From: CAVQRC01 sp963715045
GTDB taxonomy: Bacteria > Planctomycetota > Planctomycetia > Pirellulales > Lacipirellulaceae
DNA: 64,000 bases
Assembly (NCBI GenBank): GCA_963715045.1
Contig: CAVQRC010000038.1
Location: 124,001-188,000, forward strand
Reading direction: 5' to 3'
The stretch's first letter is position 1; every line of letters begins with the position of its first letter. Of this stretch, positions 8,243 to 18,909 are shown in pieces. The notes under the pieces are model-generated. The model made no database searches. It was not told the origin of the DNA and saw only the letters and a list, made by a program, of their open reading frames with translations. A program made the translations under genes and the position numbers.

Positions 8243-9226
8243 TCAGACTCGGCTGGCGGCCGGTACGCGCATCCCGAGATGCAGGCCAAGGTCGCGTAGT
8301 CTCGCATTGACCTCATTGAGCGTTGTTTCGCCGAAATTACGAACTTCGAGGAGCTGATCCTCGGTGTAAGTGACGAGATCCCGGACAGTATTGATATTTT
8401 CCGATTCGAGACAGTTGGATGCCCGAACCGAAAGTTGCAGCTCGGCGAGGGTCGTATTGAGTTTCGCTTCGAGGGCCGCATCGGGACCGGTGGGCCGGGA
8501 GGCGGCGTGGACCTGGGGGCCCAGTTCGGTGTACTGCACGAACGGGTTGAGGTGTTTTCGAAGGATCTTGGCACTCTCTACGAGGGCCATTTCGGGCCCC
8601 ACTGAGCCGTTTGTCCAGATTTCGATGATGAGTTTGTCGTAGTTGGTCTTCTGCCCGACGCGGGTTTCTTCGACTTCGTAACGCACGCGGACAACCGGAC
8701 TGAAGATGGCGTCGATGGGAATGATGCCGATCTCCTGCACGTTGGCGCTGTGTTCGCTGGCGGGCACGTATCCGCGGCCGTTTTCGATGACCATTTCCAT
8801 CACGAACTGCACGTCGTCGGTGAGCGTGGCCAGGACGTGGTCTTTGTTGATGACCTCGACGGCCTCATCGACCTCGATGTCGCCTCCGGTGATCGGACCG
8901 GCGGAGTTTTTCTCGACGCGAATCACACGGGTCGAGTCGCTGTGATTTTTGACGACGAGGGATTTTACGTTCAGGACGATATCGGTGATGTCGTCCAGGA
9001 CCCCCGGGATGGTGGCAAACTCGTGCTGGGCGCTGTGGATCTTGAGTTGCGTGACGGCGCTCCCCTCGAGGCTGGAGAGAAGGATTCGCCGCAGGCCGTT
9101 ACCTATGGTCGATCCGAAGCCACGCTCAAAGGGTTCCGCCACGAATCTTCCGAACGTGGGTGTTAAAGCATCCTTATCGCACGTCACAATGCTGGGCAGT
9201 TCGAGTCCGCGCCATCGAATGTGCAT
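8243..9226 (-). CDS. rpoA: RNA polymerase alpha subunit
   Basis: 327 residues from the ATG at 9226 (MHIRWRGLELP); the frame is open further upstream, but that part has no homology to alpha and overlaps the end of rpsD. The N-terminal assembly domain carries EPFERGFGSTIGNGLRR and the C-terminal domain carries LSVRASNCLESENI and LLEVRNFGETTLNEV, the helix-hairpin-helix that contacts UP elements and activators. Placement rpsD-rpoA-rplQ is the standard alpha operon. Confidence 0.97.
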   Translation of the reverse strand: MHIRWRGLELPSIVTCDKDALTPTFGRFVAEPFERGFGSTIGNGLRRILLSSLEGSAVTQLKIHSAQHEFATIPGVLDDITDIVLNVKSLVVKNHSDSTRVIRVEKNSAGPITGGDIEVDEAVEVINKDHVLATLTDDVQFVMEMVIENGRGYVPASEHSANVQEIGIIPIDAIFSPVVRVRYEVEETRVGQKTNYDKLIIEIWTNGSVGPEMALVESAKILRKHLNPFVQYTELGPQVHAASRPTGPDAALEAKLNTTLAELQLSVRASNCLESENINTVRDLVTYTEDQLLEVRNFGETTLNEVNARLRDLGLHLGMRVPAASRV

Positions 9227-9323
9227 TGAAAGTACTCCTGGTCGGCGTGAGTGGCGTAGGCGGTATCCGCGTCGGTGAGAATTTCGCGGGACGCTACCGC
9301 AGAGGTTGTGGTGAGAGCGGGGA

Positions 9324-9959
9324 TCAGCGGGAGCAGAGTTCGACGATGAGCTGGGTTTGCACGGGAATCGAGACATCCTCGCCTTCGGGATACCGGGCGA
9401 CGATTCCCTCGGGAATATCGGACTCGGCGAGGGACAGGTAATCGGGCACGTCGCGACTGGCCTGGCCGGTGTCAGACAGGTTGGAACGGATCAGATCCAG
9501 GCTCTTGGCTCGATTTTTCACGCGGATGACGTCACCTGGCCGCACGAGATAGCTGGGGATATCGACTCGTATTCCGTTGACGGTGATGTGCCCGTGGGCA
9601 ATCGCCTGCCGTGCCTGGGCGCGACTGGTGCCAAACCCCAGCCGATGCACGACATTGTCGAGGCGTCGCTCGAGCAATTGCATGAGATTGGCACCCGTAT
9701 TGCCTTTGGTCCGTTCGGCCATGCCGAAGTAGCGGCGAAACTGCCGCTCCAGGACACCGTAATAGTGCTTCACCTTCTGCTTTTCGCGGAGGTGGATGCC
9801 GTAATCGGTCTGCTTTCCGCGACGGTAGACCTGCTGGCCAGGCGGCGAGTCTCGTCGTTCGTAGGCACATTTGGGAGAGTCGCAGCGGAAGCCCTTGAGG
9901 AACAGCTTCATGCCGTCGCGGCGGCAGAGCCGGCAGACGGGTCCGTTGTATCTGGCCAT
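9324..9959 (-). CDS. rpsD: 30S ribosomal protein S4
   Basis: 211 residues, usual length. It binds 16S rRNA early in assembly. It is of the zinc-binding type: CRLC at residues 9-12 and Cys26/Cys31 in RCDSPKC. The S4 RNA-binding domain is seen as LERRLDNVVHRLGF and ITVNGIRVDIPSYLVRPGD. In other bacteria S4 represses the alpha operon; no matching leader structure was identified here. Confidence 0.96.
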   Translation of the reverse strand: MARYNGPVCRLCRRDGMKLFLKGFRCDSPKCAYERRDSPPGQQVYRRGKQTDYGIHLREKQKVKHYYGVLERQFRRYFGMAERTKGNTGANLMQLLERRLDNVVHRLGFGTSRAQARQAIAHGHITVNGIRVDIPSYLVRPGDVIRVKNRAKSLDLIRSNLSDTGQASRDVPDYLSLAESDIPEGIVARYPEGEDVSIPVQTQLIVELCSR

Positions 9960-10120
9960 GTGAATTCAACCGTATCAGGGATCTGATGAGAGTCAGCCGG
10001 GGAGCGGATCGGTGAGGCGACACGTGGTCCGACTCGGGGTGACCGGGGAGCTATCTGTATTCTGTGACCGCCGGCGTCTCCCGCTGACGGGATCGCGTGA
10101 CGGTGTCTGCGACGGGCGTG

Positions 10121-10525
10121 CTACACGCGGCGTTTCTTGCGGGGGCGGCAACCGTTGTGCGGCAATGGTGTCACGTCTTCAATCGACTTGATCTTCAGGC
10201 CTGCCGCTTCGAGCGCCGTGATCGCGCTCTCGCGACCACTGCCGGGGCCCTTGACCTTGACCTCGACGTCGCGGACTCCGTACTTCTTTGCTTTCTCAGC
10301 GACTTGTTGTGACGCGCACTGGCCGGCGAACGGGGTGCTCTTGCGACTGCCTTTGAACCCGGCGGTGCCGGCACTGGCCCAACAGAGCGTGTCGCCCTTG
10401 GTATCGGTGATCGTCACCGACGTGTTGTTGAACGTCGCCACGATATGAGCGACAGCGACGGTGACATTGCGGCGGGTCCGCCTTTTCGTCTTCGTCTTTC
10501 CGGACTTACCTTTTGCCTTGGCCAC
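10121..10525 (-). CDS. rpsK: 30S ribosomal protein S11
   Basis: 134 residues, with the hallmark VAHIVATFNNTSVTITD and the C-terminal DVTPLPHNGCRPRKKRRV that wraps the platform RNA. Lies between rpsM and rpsD with spacers of about 150 and 160 bases, longer than in compact ribosomal operons. Confidence 0.97.
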   Translation of the reverse strand: MAKAKGKSGKTKTKRRTRRNVTVAVAHIVATFNNTSVTITDTKGDTLCWASAGTAGFKGSRKSTPFAGQCASQQVAEKAKKYGVRDVEVKVKGPGSGRESAITALEAAGLKIKSIEDVTPLPHNGCRPRKKRRV

Positions 10526-10675
10526 AAAAAGCCTCGTACTCGTTGTTCAGGAGTGATTGATGAATGGATGAAAGCGGGTGAATGTGCCTGTCGTGGCTGG
10601 ATGGTCTGGCGGCCGGGTCTGCCGCGAGAACCCACTCTGAGCGGCAGCGGCGAGGCAAAACCTTGCCGAGCGTGG

Positions 10676-11059
10676 TCAGCGCAGGTCCTTGACTCCCTTC
10701 TTGCCGGCGACCGTCTTCTTGGGGCCCTTGCGAGTGCGTGCGTTCGTCTTGGTACGCTGGCCTCGAACGGGCAGCCCTCTTCGATGACGCAGCCCGCGAT
10801 AGCAACCGATGTCGCGGAGCCGGGAGATGTTCTGTGCGACTTGCCGCCGCAATTGCCCCTCGACGACGTAGTCCTTGTCGAGCAGCGCCGCGAGCCGAGC
10901 GACCTCGTCTTCGCCGATGTCCCGAGCGCGAACTGCCGGATCGATGCCTGCCTTGTGGCATAACTCGCGTGCGATCCGCGAGCCGACGCCGTGAAGGTAG
11001 GTCAACGAGATCTCCATCGGCCGGTCGTTGGGGATGTCGACGCCTTGCAAACGGGGCAT
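10676..11059 (-). CDS. rpsM: 30S ribosomal protein S13
   Basis: 127 residues. The N-terminus reads MPRLQGVDIPNDRPMEISL and the helix-two-turn-helix is followed by the strongly basic GLPVRGQRTKTNARTRKGP tail that contacts tRNA and the head of the small subunit. Follows rpmJ, as in most bacteria. Confidence 0.97.
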   Translation of the reverse strand: MPRLQGVDIPNDRPMEISLTYLHGVGSRIARELCHKAGIDPAVRARDIGEDEVARLAALLDKDYVVEGQLRRQVAQNISRLRDIGCYRGLRHRRGLPVRGQRTKTNARTRKGPKKTVAGKKGVKDLR

Positions 11060-11176
11060 GTCTGAATCCTGTTTCTTACTTGAATTGGCTGTCGAGAGTC
11101 ACGATTTCGGAGCCGCCTGCGGGAGCGTCTGCGGGCGGTGATTCGCGCCGGCCGCCTGACCCTCGTCCGTCGTCCC

Positions 11177-11290
11177 CTAACCTTGACGTTGCTTATGGCG
11201 GGGATTGCTGCAAACCACAAAGACGACGCCCCGGCGGCGGACGATCTTGCATTTGTCGCACATCTTCTTGACGCTGGCACGTACCTTCAT
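11177..11290 (-). CDS. rpmJ: 50S ribosomal protein L36
   Basis: 37 residues, read directly from the minus strand: it begins MKVRASVKKMCDKCKIVRRR and ends SNPRHKQRQG, stop TAG at 11177-11179. Zinc ligands are CDKC, then Cys and His in VVCSNPRH. It sits between map and rpsM. infA, which usually lies next to it, is not in the 141-base gap before it. Confidence 0.95.
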   Translation of the reverse strand: MKVRASVKKMCDKCKIVRRRGVVFVVCSNPRHKQRQG

Positions 11291-11431
11291 CGGACCGCTC
11301 GGCGGGGAGGCTGAATCATAGAAACCAGAGAGTATACGGGAGTCGGCCGTGAGTCTTCAAGGCCGTCGAGTGCAAATTCGGGACCGTCAGGGTCCGAGCG
11401 GGAAGTCTGCCGTGCCGAGACGCCGTGCACG

Positions 11432-12379
11432 TCACCAGTCAACGACCATTTCGGAGGAGAGCGGAAGGTCGAGATCGCGTAATTCCTCGGCCGACGGTGG
11501 TCCGGTCAAACGGACAGGGCCGTCGCGAGTCACCGCGACGGTGTGTTCGAAATGGGCACTGGGCTGTCTGTCTTGTGTGGTCTGGGTCCATTCATCGGCC
11601 TCCATGCGGACCCGTTTGGATCCCATGTTGACCATCGGCTCGATCGCGATCACGAGGCCCGGCTCGATGCGAAAGTCTCCGCTGCCGCGTAGCGAGCGGT
11701 TGAGGAAATTGGGGACTTGTGGATCCTGGTGCATTTCGCGGCCAATTCCGTGGCCTACGAAGCACTCGACGGTCGTGAAGCCATGATCGGCCACGTAGCG
11801 GCCCATCTGCTCGGCGACCTGGCTCCACATGCTCATGCGGCCCATCAGTTCAATGGCCAGATCGAGGGTTCCCTTGGTGACGTTGAGCAACTTGCGGATT
11901 TCGGGAGTCACCGTACCGATCGGATGGGTTACGGCCGCGTCGCCGCACCAGCCATGGAGGCGACACCCGGTATCCACGCTGACGATGTCACCTGGCCGCA
12001 ATGGTCGCTCGTCGGGGATTCCGTGCACGACCGCTTCGTTGACGCTCATGCAGGTGACGGCGGGGAAGGGCGGCTTGCCGGCGGAGTTGTGCGGATAATT
12101 CTTGAAGAGAGGTTCGGCCTGGCATTGGGCGAAGAAGTCGGCGACGGCCTGATCCACGGCCGCGGTCGTCGCACCGGGTACGAACAGGCGGGCGGCCAAT
12201 TGATGGGCCTGCCAGACGACGAGGCCAGCCTGTCGCATGAGCCCGATTTCGCGTTCACTCTTGAGGTCAAGCAAGCGACGGCTTCTCCGCTTCAGTCGCG
12301 TGTCGCGGCCTGGCTTCCACCGACGAAGGTGAAGGCGGGGCAACGGTTCGATCGGATTGGACGGTTCCTGGTCTGTCAC
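11432..12379 (-). CDS. map: methionine aminopeptidase, type I
   Basis: About 315 residues. It removes the initiator Met from new proteins. All expected metal and catalytic residues are visible: His in AVVHGIPDE, Asp in SVDTGC, Asp in CGDAAV, His in VGHGIGREMHQDP, Glu in IAIEPMVN and Glu in HFEHTVAVT. The frame stays open far upstream into adk, so the start is uncertain; the GTG at 12379 (TDQEPSNPIEP) is the first reasonable choice after the adk stop at 12423. A start nearer RLLDLKSEREIGLMRQAG would give a more usual length. The secY-adk-map order is standard. Confidence 0.9.
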   Translation of the reverse strand: MTDQEPSNPIEPLPRLHLRRWKPGRDTRLKRRSRRLLDLKSEREIGLMRQAGLVVWQAHQLAARLFVPGATTAAVDQAVADFFAQCQAEPLFKNYPHNSAGKPPFPAVTCMSVNEAVVHGIPDERPLRPGDIVSVDTGCRLHGWCGDAAVTHPIGTVTPEIRKLLNVTKGTLDLAIELMGRMSMWSQVAEQMGRYVADHGFTTVECFVGHGIGREMHQDPQVPNFLNRSLRGSGDFRIEPGLVIAIEPMVNMGSKRVRMEADEWTQTTQDRQPSAHFEHTVAVTRDGPVRLTGPPSAEELRDLDLPLSSEMVVDW

Positions 12380-12422
12380 CGCCGAGTATCCGGGTGATGG
12401 GTGGTCGAGTACCTGGACGACA

Positions 12423-12980
12423 TCATTTTTCTCCTGCGAGGGCCTGTTCGACCAGTGCGGCGACCTCCTCGATGGAGCCGTTGCTGTCGACCGCCTCGAG
12501 CAGGCCGAGGTCTTGATAGTAGTCCAGCAGGGGGGCGGTGCAGGCCTCGTATTGTTCGTTTCGTTCGCGAATGGTCTCGGCATTGTCGTCGATTCGACCG
12601 CGGGCGAGCATGCGGGCGAACAGTCGCTGCGGATCGGCGAACAGGGCGACGACCGCTTGCAACGGCGTACCGCGATCGGAAAGCATGCGGTCAAGCTCTC
12701 TTGCCTGCGGAACGGTACGGGGAAATCCGTCCAGCAGGAAACCGGGTTTGCAGTCTGCCGCGTTGAGTCGCTCCTGGACGAGCGAGATCACGATGTCGTC
12801 GGGAACCAGTCGCCCGGCCTTCATAAGGCCCTCTGCCAGGAGTCCGACCTTGGTCTTGCGGGCGGCGGCATCTCGGAACATCTCCCCGGTTGAGAGGTGG
12901 GGGACATCGAGGGTCTGGGCAAGCCGTGCTGCCTGGGTTCCCTTGCCAACTCCGGGTGGTCCGATGAATGCCAATCGCAT
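12423..12980 (-). CDS. adk: adenylate kinase, short form
   Basis: 185 residues. Converts ATP plus AMP to two ADP. The P-loop is GPPGVGKGT at residues 7-15, the AMP site includes HLSTGEMFR, and DGFPRTVPQ is present. The LID is the short type (ARGRIDDNAETIRER) without zinc cysteines. Lies between secY and map, its usual position in the spc operon. Confidence 0.96.
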   Translation of the reverse strand: MRLAFIGPPGVGKGTQAARLAQTLDVPHLSTGEMFRDAAARKTKVGLLAEGLMKAGRLVPDDIVISLVQERLNAADCKPGFLLDGFPRTVPQARELDRMLSDRGTPLQAVVALFADPQRLFARMLARGRIDDNAETIRERNEQYEACTAPLLDYYQDLGLLEAVDSNGSIEEVAALVEQALAGEK

Positions 12981-13112
12981 GGAGTTCGCCGCGGGATGAG
13001 TTCCGCGTTGACCGTCGCTGTCTCAGTGAATTGGTGCCCGCTGCGTCTCTGCCCAGTTACCTGTTGGCCTCGTGTTGCTGAGTTGCCGACGGCGCTCCAA
13101 TCGGGACCGACG

Positions 13113-14489
<1,377 letters not shown>

Positions 14490-14591
14490 GGCGAGGAGGT
14501 CCTTCGGGGCCTCGGCAGCGGTCAGAGGCAGGAGGCGGGGAATTCCGCCACCCACGGCTGGACAGCAGTTTAACTTGTTCTGGAGCTGGGT

Positions 14592-15083
14592 TTACGGATT
14601 CTTGGCGGCTTGTTTCTTGTGTTCGACCGGCGTCTTGCCGGGCAGGACGACGACTTCGCCGCCGGCGGCCACGATTTTTTCGGACGCAGACTTGCTGAAG
14701 CGGTGGGCGGCGACCTTGAATTTCTTGGTCAGATTGCCGTCACCGAGAATCTTGAGTTCGTCGTAGCGACCCTTGGCGAGGTTTTTCTCCCGCAGCGTAG
14801 TCGGACTGACCTCGTCACCCGGCGAAAAGGCGTCCTCGAGATCCTGCAGGTTGACGATCGCAATCTGCTTCGCCCAACGATTGTTGAATCCGCGTTTGGG
14901 GATGCGGCGGATGAGTGGCATCGCACCGCCCTGAAACACGGATTTGTGGGAATATCCGCCGCGGGAACCTTGACCTTTGTGTCCACGGCCGCAGGTCTTG
15001 CCGAGGCCCGAGCCGATGCCTCGGCCGACGCGTTTGCGTTTCTTGTGCCGTGTGGTCTGCTTGAGGACGTCGTGAAGAATCAT
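14592..15083 (-). CDS. rplO: 50S ribosomal protein L15
   Basis: 163 residues with the basic Gly-rich start KKRKRVGRGIGSGLGKTCGRG and the C-terminal FSKSASEKIVAAGG region. Its ATG overlaps the rpsE stop by four bases (ATGA type), so the two are translationally coupled. rpmD (L30), which often lies between them, is absent. Confidence 0.97.
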   Translation of the reverse strand: MILHDVLKQTTRHKKRKRVGRGIGSGLGKTCGRGHKGQGSRGGYSHKSVFQGGAMPLIRRIPKRGFNNRWAKQIAIVNLQDLEDAFSPGDEVSPTTLREKNLAKGRYDELKILGDGNLTKKFKVAAHRFSKSASEKIVAAGGEVVVLPGKTPVEHKKQAAKNP

Positions 15084-15610
15084 GTGAGCGTGACCCCTCG
15101 AAGCCGTTCGACTTCTTGTTGCGGGCGAAGTTTAGTGAGTGCTTCGATGGTGGCCTTGACGAGTGGAATCGGATTATTCGATCCGAAGCTCTTGGTGAGG
15201 ATATCGTGAATTCCAGCCGCATCGCAGACGGCCCTGACTGCGGCGCCGGCGATCACTCCCGTGCCGGGGCGGGCCGGCACGAGGACGACGCGGGCGGCCC
15301 CGAAGACCCCGGTGACCTCATGCGGGATCGAAGTCTCGCTGAGGGGAACCTCCCGCATACTCCGCATCGCTTCCTTGACTGCCTTCTCGACACTCGGAGG
15401 GACTTCGTTGGCCTTTCCGTAGCCCCAGCCGACCTTGCCGCGACCGTCGCCGAGGACAACCATGGCTGCAAAGCTGAACCGGCGGCCCCCTTTCACGACG
15501 GCCGCGCAGCGTTTGATCTTGACGACCTTTTCAACGTACTCGCTGTGCTGTTGCGACTGGGAATCGGACTTTTTTCGGGATCTGTTACCGGCAGCGGATG
15601 AATGAGCCAC
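15080..15610 (-). CDS. rpsE: 30S ribosomal protein S5
   Basis: 176 residues. The double-stranded-RNA-binding fold is seen as VVKGGRRFSFAAMVVLGDG and GKVGWGYGKANEVP; the C-terminal half has PGTGVIAGAAVRAVCDAAGI. The first about 25 residues are a Ser/Gln-rich extension. Important for mRNA entry and decoding accuracy. Confidence 0.97.
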   Translation of the reverse strand: MAHSSAAGNRSRKKSDSQSQQHSEYVEKVVKIKRCAAVVKGGRRFSFAAMVVLGDGRGKVGWGYGKANEVPPSVEKAVKEAMRSMREVPLSETSIPHEVTGVFGAARVVLVPARPGTGVIAGAAVRAVCDAAGIHDILTKSFGSNNPIPLVKATIEALTKLRPQQEVERLRGVTLT

Positions 15611-15751
15611 TTTGAGTTCTCCACCTGAGGGTGGTTTCGCGGGTAGGGTGATTGCGTTGCGGTTGATTGGCTGGGCGTCATCGATCCCGGGGGATCAGAC
15701 ACCACGGATGTTAACGGCGAGAAGGTTGACGACGGGGTGCGTTGGGGGCGA

Positions 15752-16114
15752 TCAGAATTTCAATCCGGCCTCTCGGGCCGCGTCGGCCAGGGCGGCCACG
15801 CGACCATGGTACTTGAGCGCACCCCGATCGAAACAGACCTGTTCGACGCCGGCGGCTTGGGCCCGCTCGCTGACGCACTTGCCGACGGCCGCGGCAGCAT
15901 CGCAGTTGCCCCCTTGCTGCAGGCCCAAATCCTTATCCTGGCTTGACGCGCCGACCAGCGTCCGGCCAGTCGTATCATCGATGACCTGGGCGTAAATATG
16001 CTTCAGCGTACGGTGGACGCTGAGCCGGGGCTGCTGAGCAGTGCCTTTCAGACGCTTGCGTACCCGCCACTTGCGTCGCTGGCGAAGCTTGCGGATCGAC
16101 TTGTTGTGGTTCAT
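15752..16114 (-). CDS. rplR: 50S ribosomal protein L18
   Basis: 120 residues, 5S rRNA-binding. The basic N-terminus RKLRQRRKWRVRKRLKGTA is followed by RLSVHRTLKHIYAQVIDD and ends DAAREAGLKF. Its start lies 26 bases from a four-copy tandem repeat that fills most of the spacer from rplF. Confidence 0.97.
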   Translation of the reverse strand: MNHNKSIRKLRQRRKWRVRKRLKGTAQQPRLSVHRTLKHIYAQVIDDTTGRTLVGASSQDKDLGLQQGGNCDAAAAVGKCVSERAQAAGVEQVCFDRGALKYHGRVAALADAAREAGLKF

Positions 16115-16140
16115 GACGGAACTACGGGACTGAGTAACGG

Positions 16141-16212
16141 GAGAGGACTGCGTGACAGGAGAGGATTGCGTGACAGGAGAGGATTGCGTAACAGGAGAGG
16201 ATTGCGTGACGG
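16141..16212. repeat. 18-bp tandem repeat, 4 copies
   Basis: Four consecutive 18-base units of the form gagaggaytgcgtracag, with one or two differences between units; a degenerate half unit precedes them. The array occupies most of the rplF-rplR spacer. On the transcribed strand it is pyrimidine-rich. Confidence 0.9.
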
Positions 16213-16222
16213 ATTCACAGAC

Positions 16223-16765
16223 TTAGGTGGCGGTCTTGCCGGCTTTACGACGGACCTGCTCGCCTTCGTACCGGATACCCTTGCCCTTATAGGGCTCGGG
16301 CTTGCGGACGGCACGCACCTCGGCGGCGAACTGGCCGACCTTCTGCTTATCGATGCCTTTGATCACGATGTGCGTCTGATCCGGGCAGGTCACATCGAGG
16401 CCTGCCGGAATCGTCAATGAGATCTCATTCGCGAAACCCACCCGTAACTGCAATTGGTCGCCGGCGATGGCACCCAGATAGCCCACACCGTGGATCTCGA
16501 GACGCTTCTCGTAGCCTTCCGCGACCCCGACCACCATGTTTTGCACCAGGGCTCTCGTCAGACCGTGTAACGCGCGAGACGTCCGCGCCTCGTCGTGGCG
16601 CTCGCACACAACAACGTTCGCGTCGCTATCGACGCGGACCGTAATCTCCGTGGGATGCGTCCAGGTCAGTTTGCCCAGTTTCCCCTCGATCGTGATCTCG
16701 CGCTGGGAGACCTGGACCGTGACGCCGCTGGGAATGGCGACTGGCTTTTTTCCAATTCGAGACAT
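16223..16765 (-). CDS. rplF: 50S ribosomal protein L6
   Basis: 180 residues, the usual length, with MSRIGKKPVAIPSGV and the C-terminal RKPEPYKGKGIRYEGEQVRR signature. Binds near the sarcin-ricin loop. A tandem repeat array begins about ten bases after its stop. Confidence 0.97.
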   Translation of the reverse strand: MSRIGKKPVAIPSGVTVQVSQREITIEGKLGKLTWTHPTEITVRVDSDANVVVCERHDEARTSRALHGLTRALVQNMVVGVAEGYEKRLEIHGVGYLGAIAGDQLQLRVGFANEISLTIPAGLDVTCPDQTHIVIKGIDKQKVGQFAAEVRAVRKPEPYKGKGIRYEGEQVRRKAGKTAT

Positions 16766-16797
16766 AGGAGGCGTAGGGGACTGAGGGGCGTGGGAAT

Positions 16798-17199
16798 TTA
16801 CCAGAGTTCGCAGAGGACTTCGCCGCCGAGCTTTCGCTGGCGTGCTTCGCGGTCGCTGATGACGCCACGACTGGTGCTGATGATCGAAATGCCGAGGCCG
16901 TTGAGGATCGGCCGCAGGTCGGTAGCGCGGCTGTAGACGCGGCAGCCCGGCTTACTGACGCGACGGATCCGGCGGATGACCCGCTCGCCGTTGGGTCCGT
17001 ACTTGAGGTCCAGGAACAAATGCTTGGTCGGCGAACCCTCGACCTCCTCTTCACGCCAGTCCCAAATGTATCCTTCGCGTTTGAGGACCTCGGCTAAACC
17101 CCGTTTGACCTTGGAAACCGGCATGTGCACGTACGGCCGCTCGATGCGTACCGCATTGCGAATGCGGGTCAGCATATCGGCGATCGGGTCGGTCATCAT
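16798..17199 (-). CDS. rpsH: 30S ribosomal protein S8
   Basis: 133 residues with DPIADMLTRIRNAV at the start and GISIISTSRGVISDREAR in the RNA-binding C-terminal half. In other bacteria S8 represses the spc operon by binding near the rplE start; I could not confirm such a site here. Confidence 0.97.
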   Translation of the reverse strand: MMTDPIADMLTRIRNAVRIERPYVHMPVSKVKRGLAEVLKREGYIWDWREEEVEGSPTKHLFLDLKYGPNGERVIRRIRRVSKPGCRVYSRATDLRPILNGLGISIISTSRGVISDREARQRKLGGEVLCELW

Positions 17200-17284
17200 C
17201 GTGGATCGTTCTCCGTAGGAACTCCCGCCAACGGTCGGCGGTTGGTATGGCGTTCGAATCGCGGTTTGTGCTGGTTTGCGGGAC

Positions 17285-17470
17285 TTACCAACTGGCCTTC
17301 TTGACCCCGGGGATCACGCCGCGGTCGGCGAGCTCCCGAAAGCAAATTCGGCAGATCCCGAACTTGCGATAGACGGCGCGGGGCCGACCACAGAGCTTGC
17401 ACCGCGATTCACGTCGCGTGCTGAACTTTGGAATGCGGTTTGCCTTGGCGATTTTCGACTTACTTGCCAC
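17285..17470 (-). CDS. rpsN: 30S ribosomal protein S14, zinc (short) type
   Basis: 61 residues, the short zinc-binding form. Two CxxC pairs are seen (CKLC at 24-27 and CRIC at 40-43), with GRPRAVYRKFGICRICFREL as the core and the ending GVKKASW. Lies between rplE and rpsH. Confidence 0.97.
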   Translation of the reverse strand: MASKSKIAKANRIPKFSTRRESRCKLCGRPRAVYRKFGICRICFRELADRGVIPGVKKASW

Positions 17471-17539
17471 GTGCGTGAAGTTCCTTGCGTTTGCCTAAAA
17501 GGGATCGATGAAGGGGCAGGGAGCGATCAACGAGCACTG

Positions 17540-18097
17540 TCATGCCTGCTCCTCGTCGCGGTGGAAAGGCATGCCGAACCCGTGCAACAGCTCACGCGCT
17601 TCGTCATTGCTCGATGTCGAAGTACAAATCGTGACGTTCATACCCTGCGGCCGGGTGTACTTGTCCGGGTTGAGCTCCGGAAACACCAGTTGTTCGCCGA
17701 GTCCGAGGCTGTAATTTCCATTGCCGTCGAAAGCCTTCCTGCTCAGCCCGCGGAAGTCGCGGACGCGGGGCAGAGCGAGCGAAATCAGGCGATCCAGGAA
17801 CTCATACATCCGGGCACCGCGAAGGGTGACTTTGCAGCCGATCTGCATCCCCTCGCGGAGGCGGAAGCCGGCGACCGACTTTCGGGCGACGCAAACCTGC
17901 GGTTTCTGGCCGGTAATCTCGGCCAATGCGGCGATGGCCTCTTCCATGTTTTTCTTATCGGAGATGGCACTGCCGACGCCCATGTTCACGACGATCTTGT
18001 TGAGTCGCGGCAACGACATGCGATTCGTCCTCCCCAGCGACTCTTTGAGAGCAGGGAGAATCTCGGTTTCGTACTTATCTTGCAAACGGGGTTGCAT
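17540..18097 (-). CDS. rplE: 50S ribosomal protein L5
   Basis: 185 residues; binds 5S rRNA in the central protuberance. Signatures include KIVVNMGVGSA, GFRLREGMQIGCKVTLRG and RPQGMNVTICTS. The C-terminus ends HRDEEQA. Follows rplX by 25 bases. Confidence 0.97.
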   Translation of the reverse strand: MQPRLQDKYETEILPALKESLGRTNRMSLPRLNKIVVNMGVGSAISDKKNMEEAIAALAEITGQKPQVCVARKSVAGFRLREGMQIGCKVTLRGARMYEFLDRLISLALPRVRDFRGLSRKAFDGNGNYSLGLGEQLVFPELNPDKYTRPQGMNVTICTSTSSNDEARELLHGFGMPFHRDEEQA

Positions 18098-18122
18098 GGC
18101 GACGTTCTAGCGGGCGTTAAGG

Positions 18123-18470
18123 TTACGGGTTGGCGTGGGCCGCTTTGGGAGGAGCGATCTGTCCGGCGGACACGCCGCATTTCTTGCAGAACCGTTCTTT
18201 GCTGCCATCATCGAGGAACCGTGTTCCCAGCCGCGCCGGCTGATTACAGGCCTGGCAGACGTACTTCAAATTGGAGAGCTGGACCGGCATCTCCTTGCTC
18301 AGCCGACCGCCCTGGGGGTGCTTCTGGCTGCGGCGGACATGCTTGTAGACACGATTGACTTTTTCCACGACCGCCTTGTTGGCCTGCCGATCAACCTGCA
18401 GCACGCGGCTGCGGACGCCGCGGTCGCCCCCGGCGATGACTTCGACGGTATCTCCGGTACGAATCAACAT
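18123..18470 (-). CDS. rplX: 50S ribosomal protein L24
   Basis: 115 residues from the ATG at 18470 (MLIRTGDTVEV), chosen over an upstream ATG at 18488 because the KOW fold starts here and the gene then clears the rplN stop at 18475. The KOW motif is VEVIAGGDRGVRSRVLQVD. The C-terminal part has CQAC and CKKC pairs, a zinc-ribbon-like feature found in some L24 proteins. Confidence 0.96.
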   Translation of the reverse strand: MLIRTGDTVEVIAGGDRGVRSRVLQVDRQANKAVVEKVNRVYKHVRRSQKHPQGGRLSKEMPVQLSNLKYVCQACNQPARLGTRFLDDGSKERFCKKCGVSAGQIAPPKAAHANP

Positions 18471-18474
18471 GGCC

Positions 18475-18843
18475 TTAGACCACCTCACTTGCGAGACTGA
18501 CGATTTTCATGAACTTCTGCTCCCGAAGTTCGCGAGCGACGGCGCCGAAGATCCGCGTGCCGCGGGGATTGCGTTCGGCATCGAGCAGCACGACGGCGTT
18601 GGAGTCGAAGCGAACGTAGCTGCCGTCCTGCCTGCGGGTGGGCGCTTTGGTGCGGACAATCACGGCGCGAACAATCGATTTCTTCTTGACGTCGCTGCCG
18701 GGAATCACACTCTTGACGCTGCAGATGATGATATCGCCGAGACCCGCAAACCGGCGGCGACTGCCACCGAGCACCTTAATGCACATGACTTCCTTGGCGC
18801 CCGTATTGTCGGCGACATTCAGTCGGGTTTGCATTTGAATCAT
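18475..18843 (-). CDS. rplN: 50S ribosomal protein L14
   Basis: 122 residues, exactly the family length. MIQMQTRLNVADNTGAKEV and GGSRRRFAGLGDIIICSVK are diagnostic. Lies at the subunit interface. Preceded by a 175-base spacer from rpsQ that holds a 14-base direct duplication. Confidence 0.97.
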   Translation of the reverse strand: MIQMQTRLNVADNTGAKEVMCIKVLGGSRRRFAGLGDIIICSVKSVIPGSDVKKKSIVRAVIVRTKAPTRRQDGSYVRFDSNAVVLLDAERNPRGTRIFGAVARELREQKFMKIVSLASEVV

Positions 18844-18909
18844 GGTTTTCGTTTCCTGGCACTCGCCGTGGGCGAGAGAGGGCCGTTAAGTTGTGGGCCG
18901 TGTTGCTCG

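Noticed and set aside
11002..11280. 92-codon frame overlapping rpmJ
   Set aside because: It is in another frame from the clear 37-residue L36 at 11177-11290.
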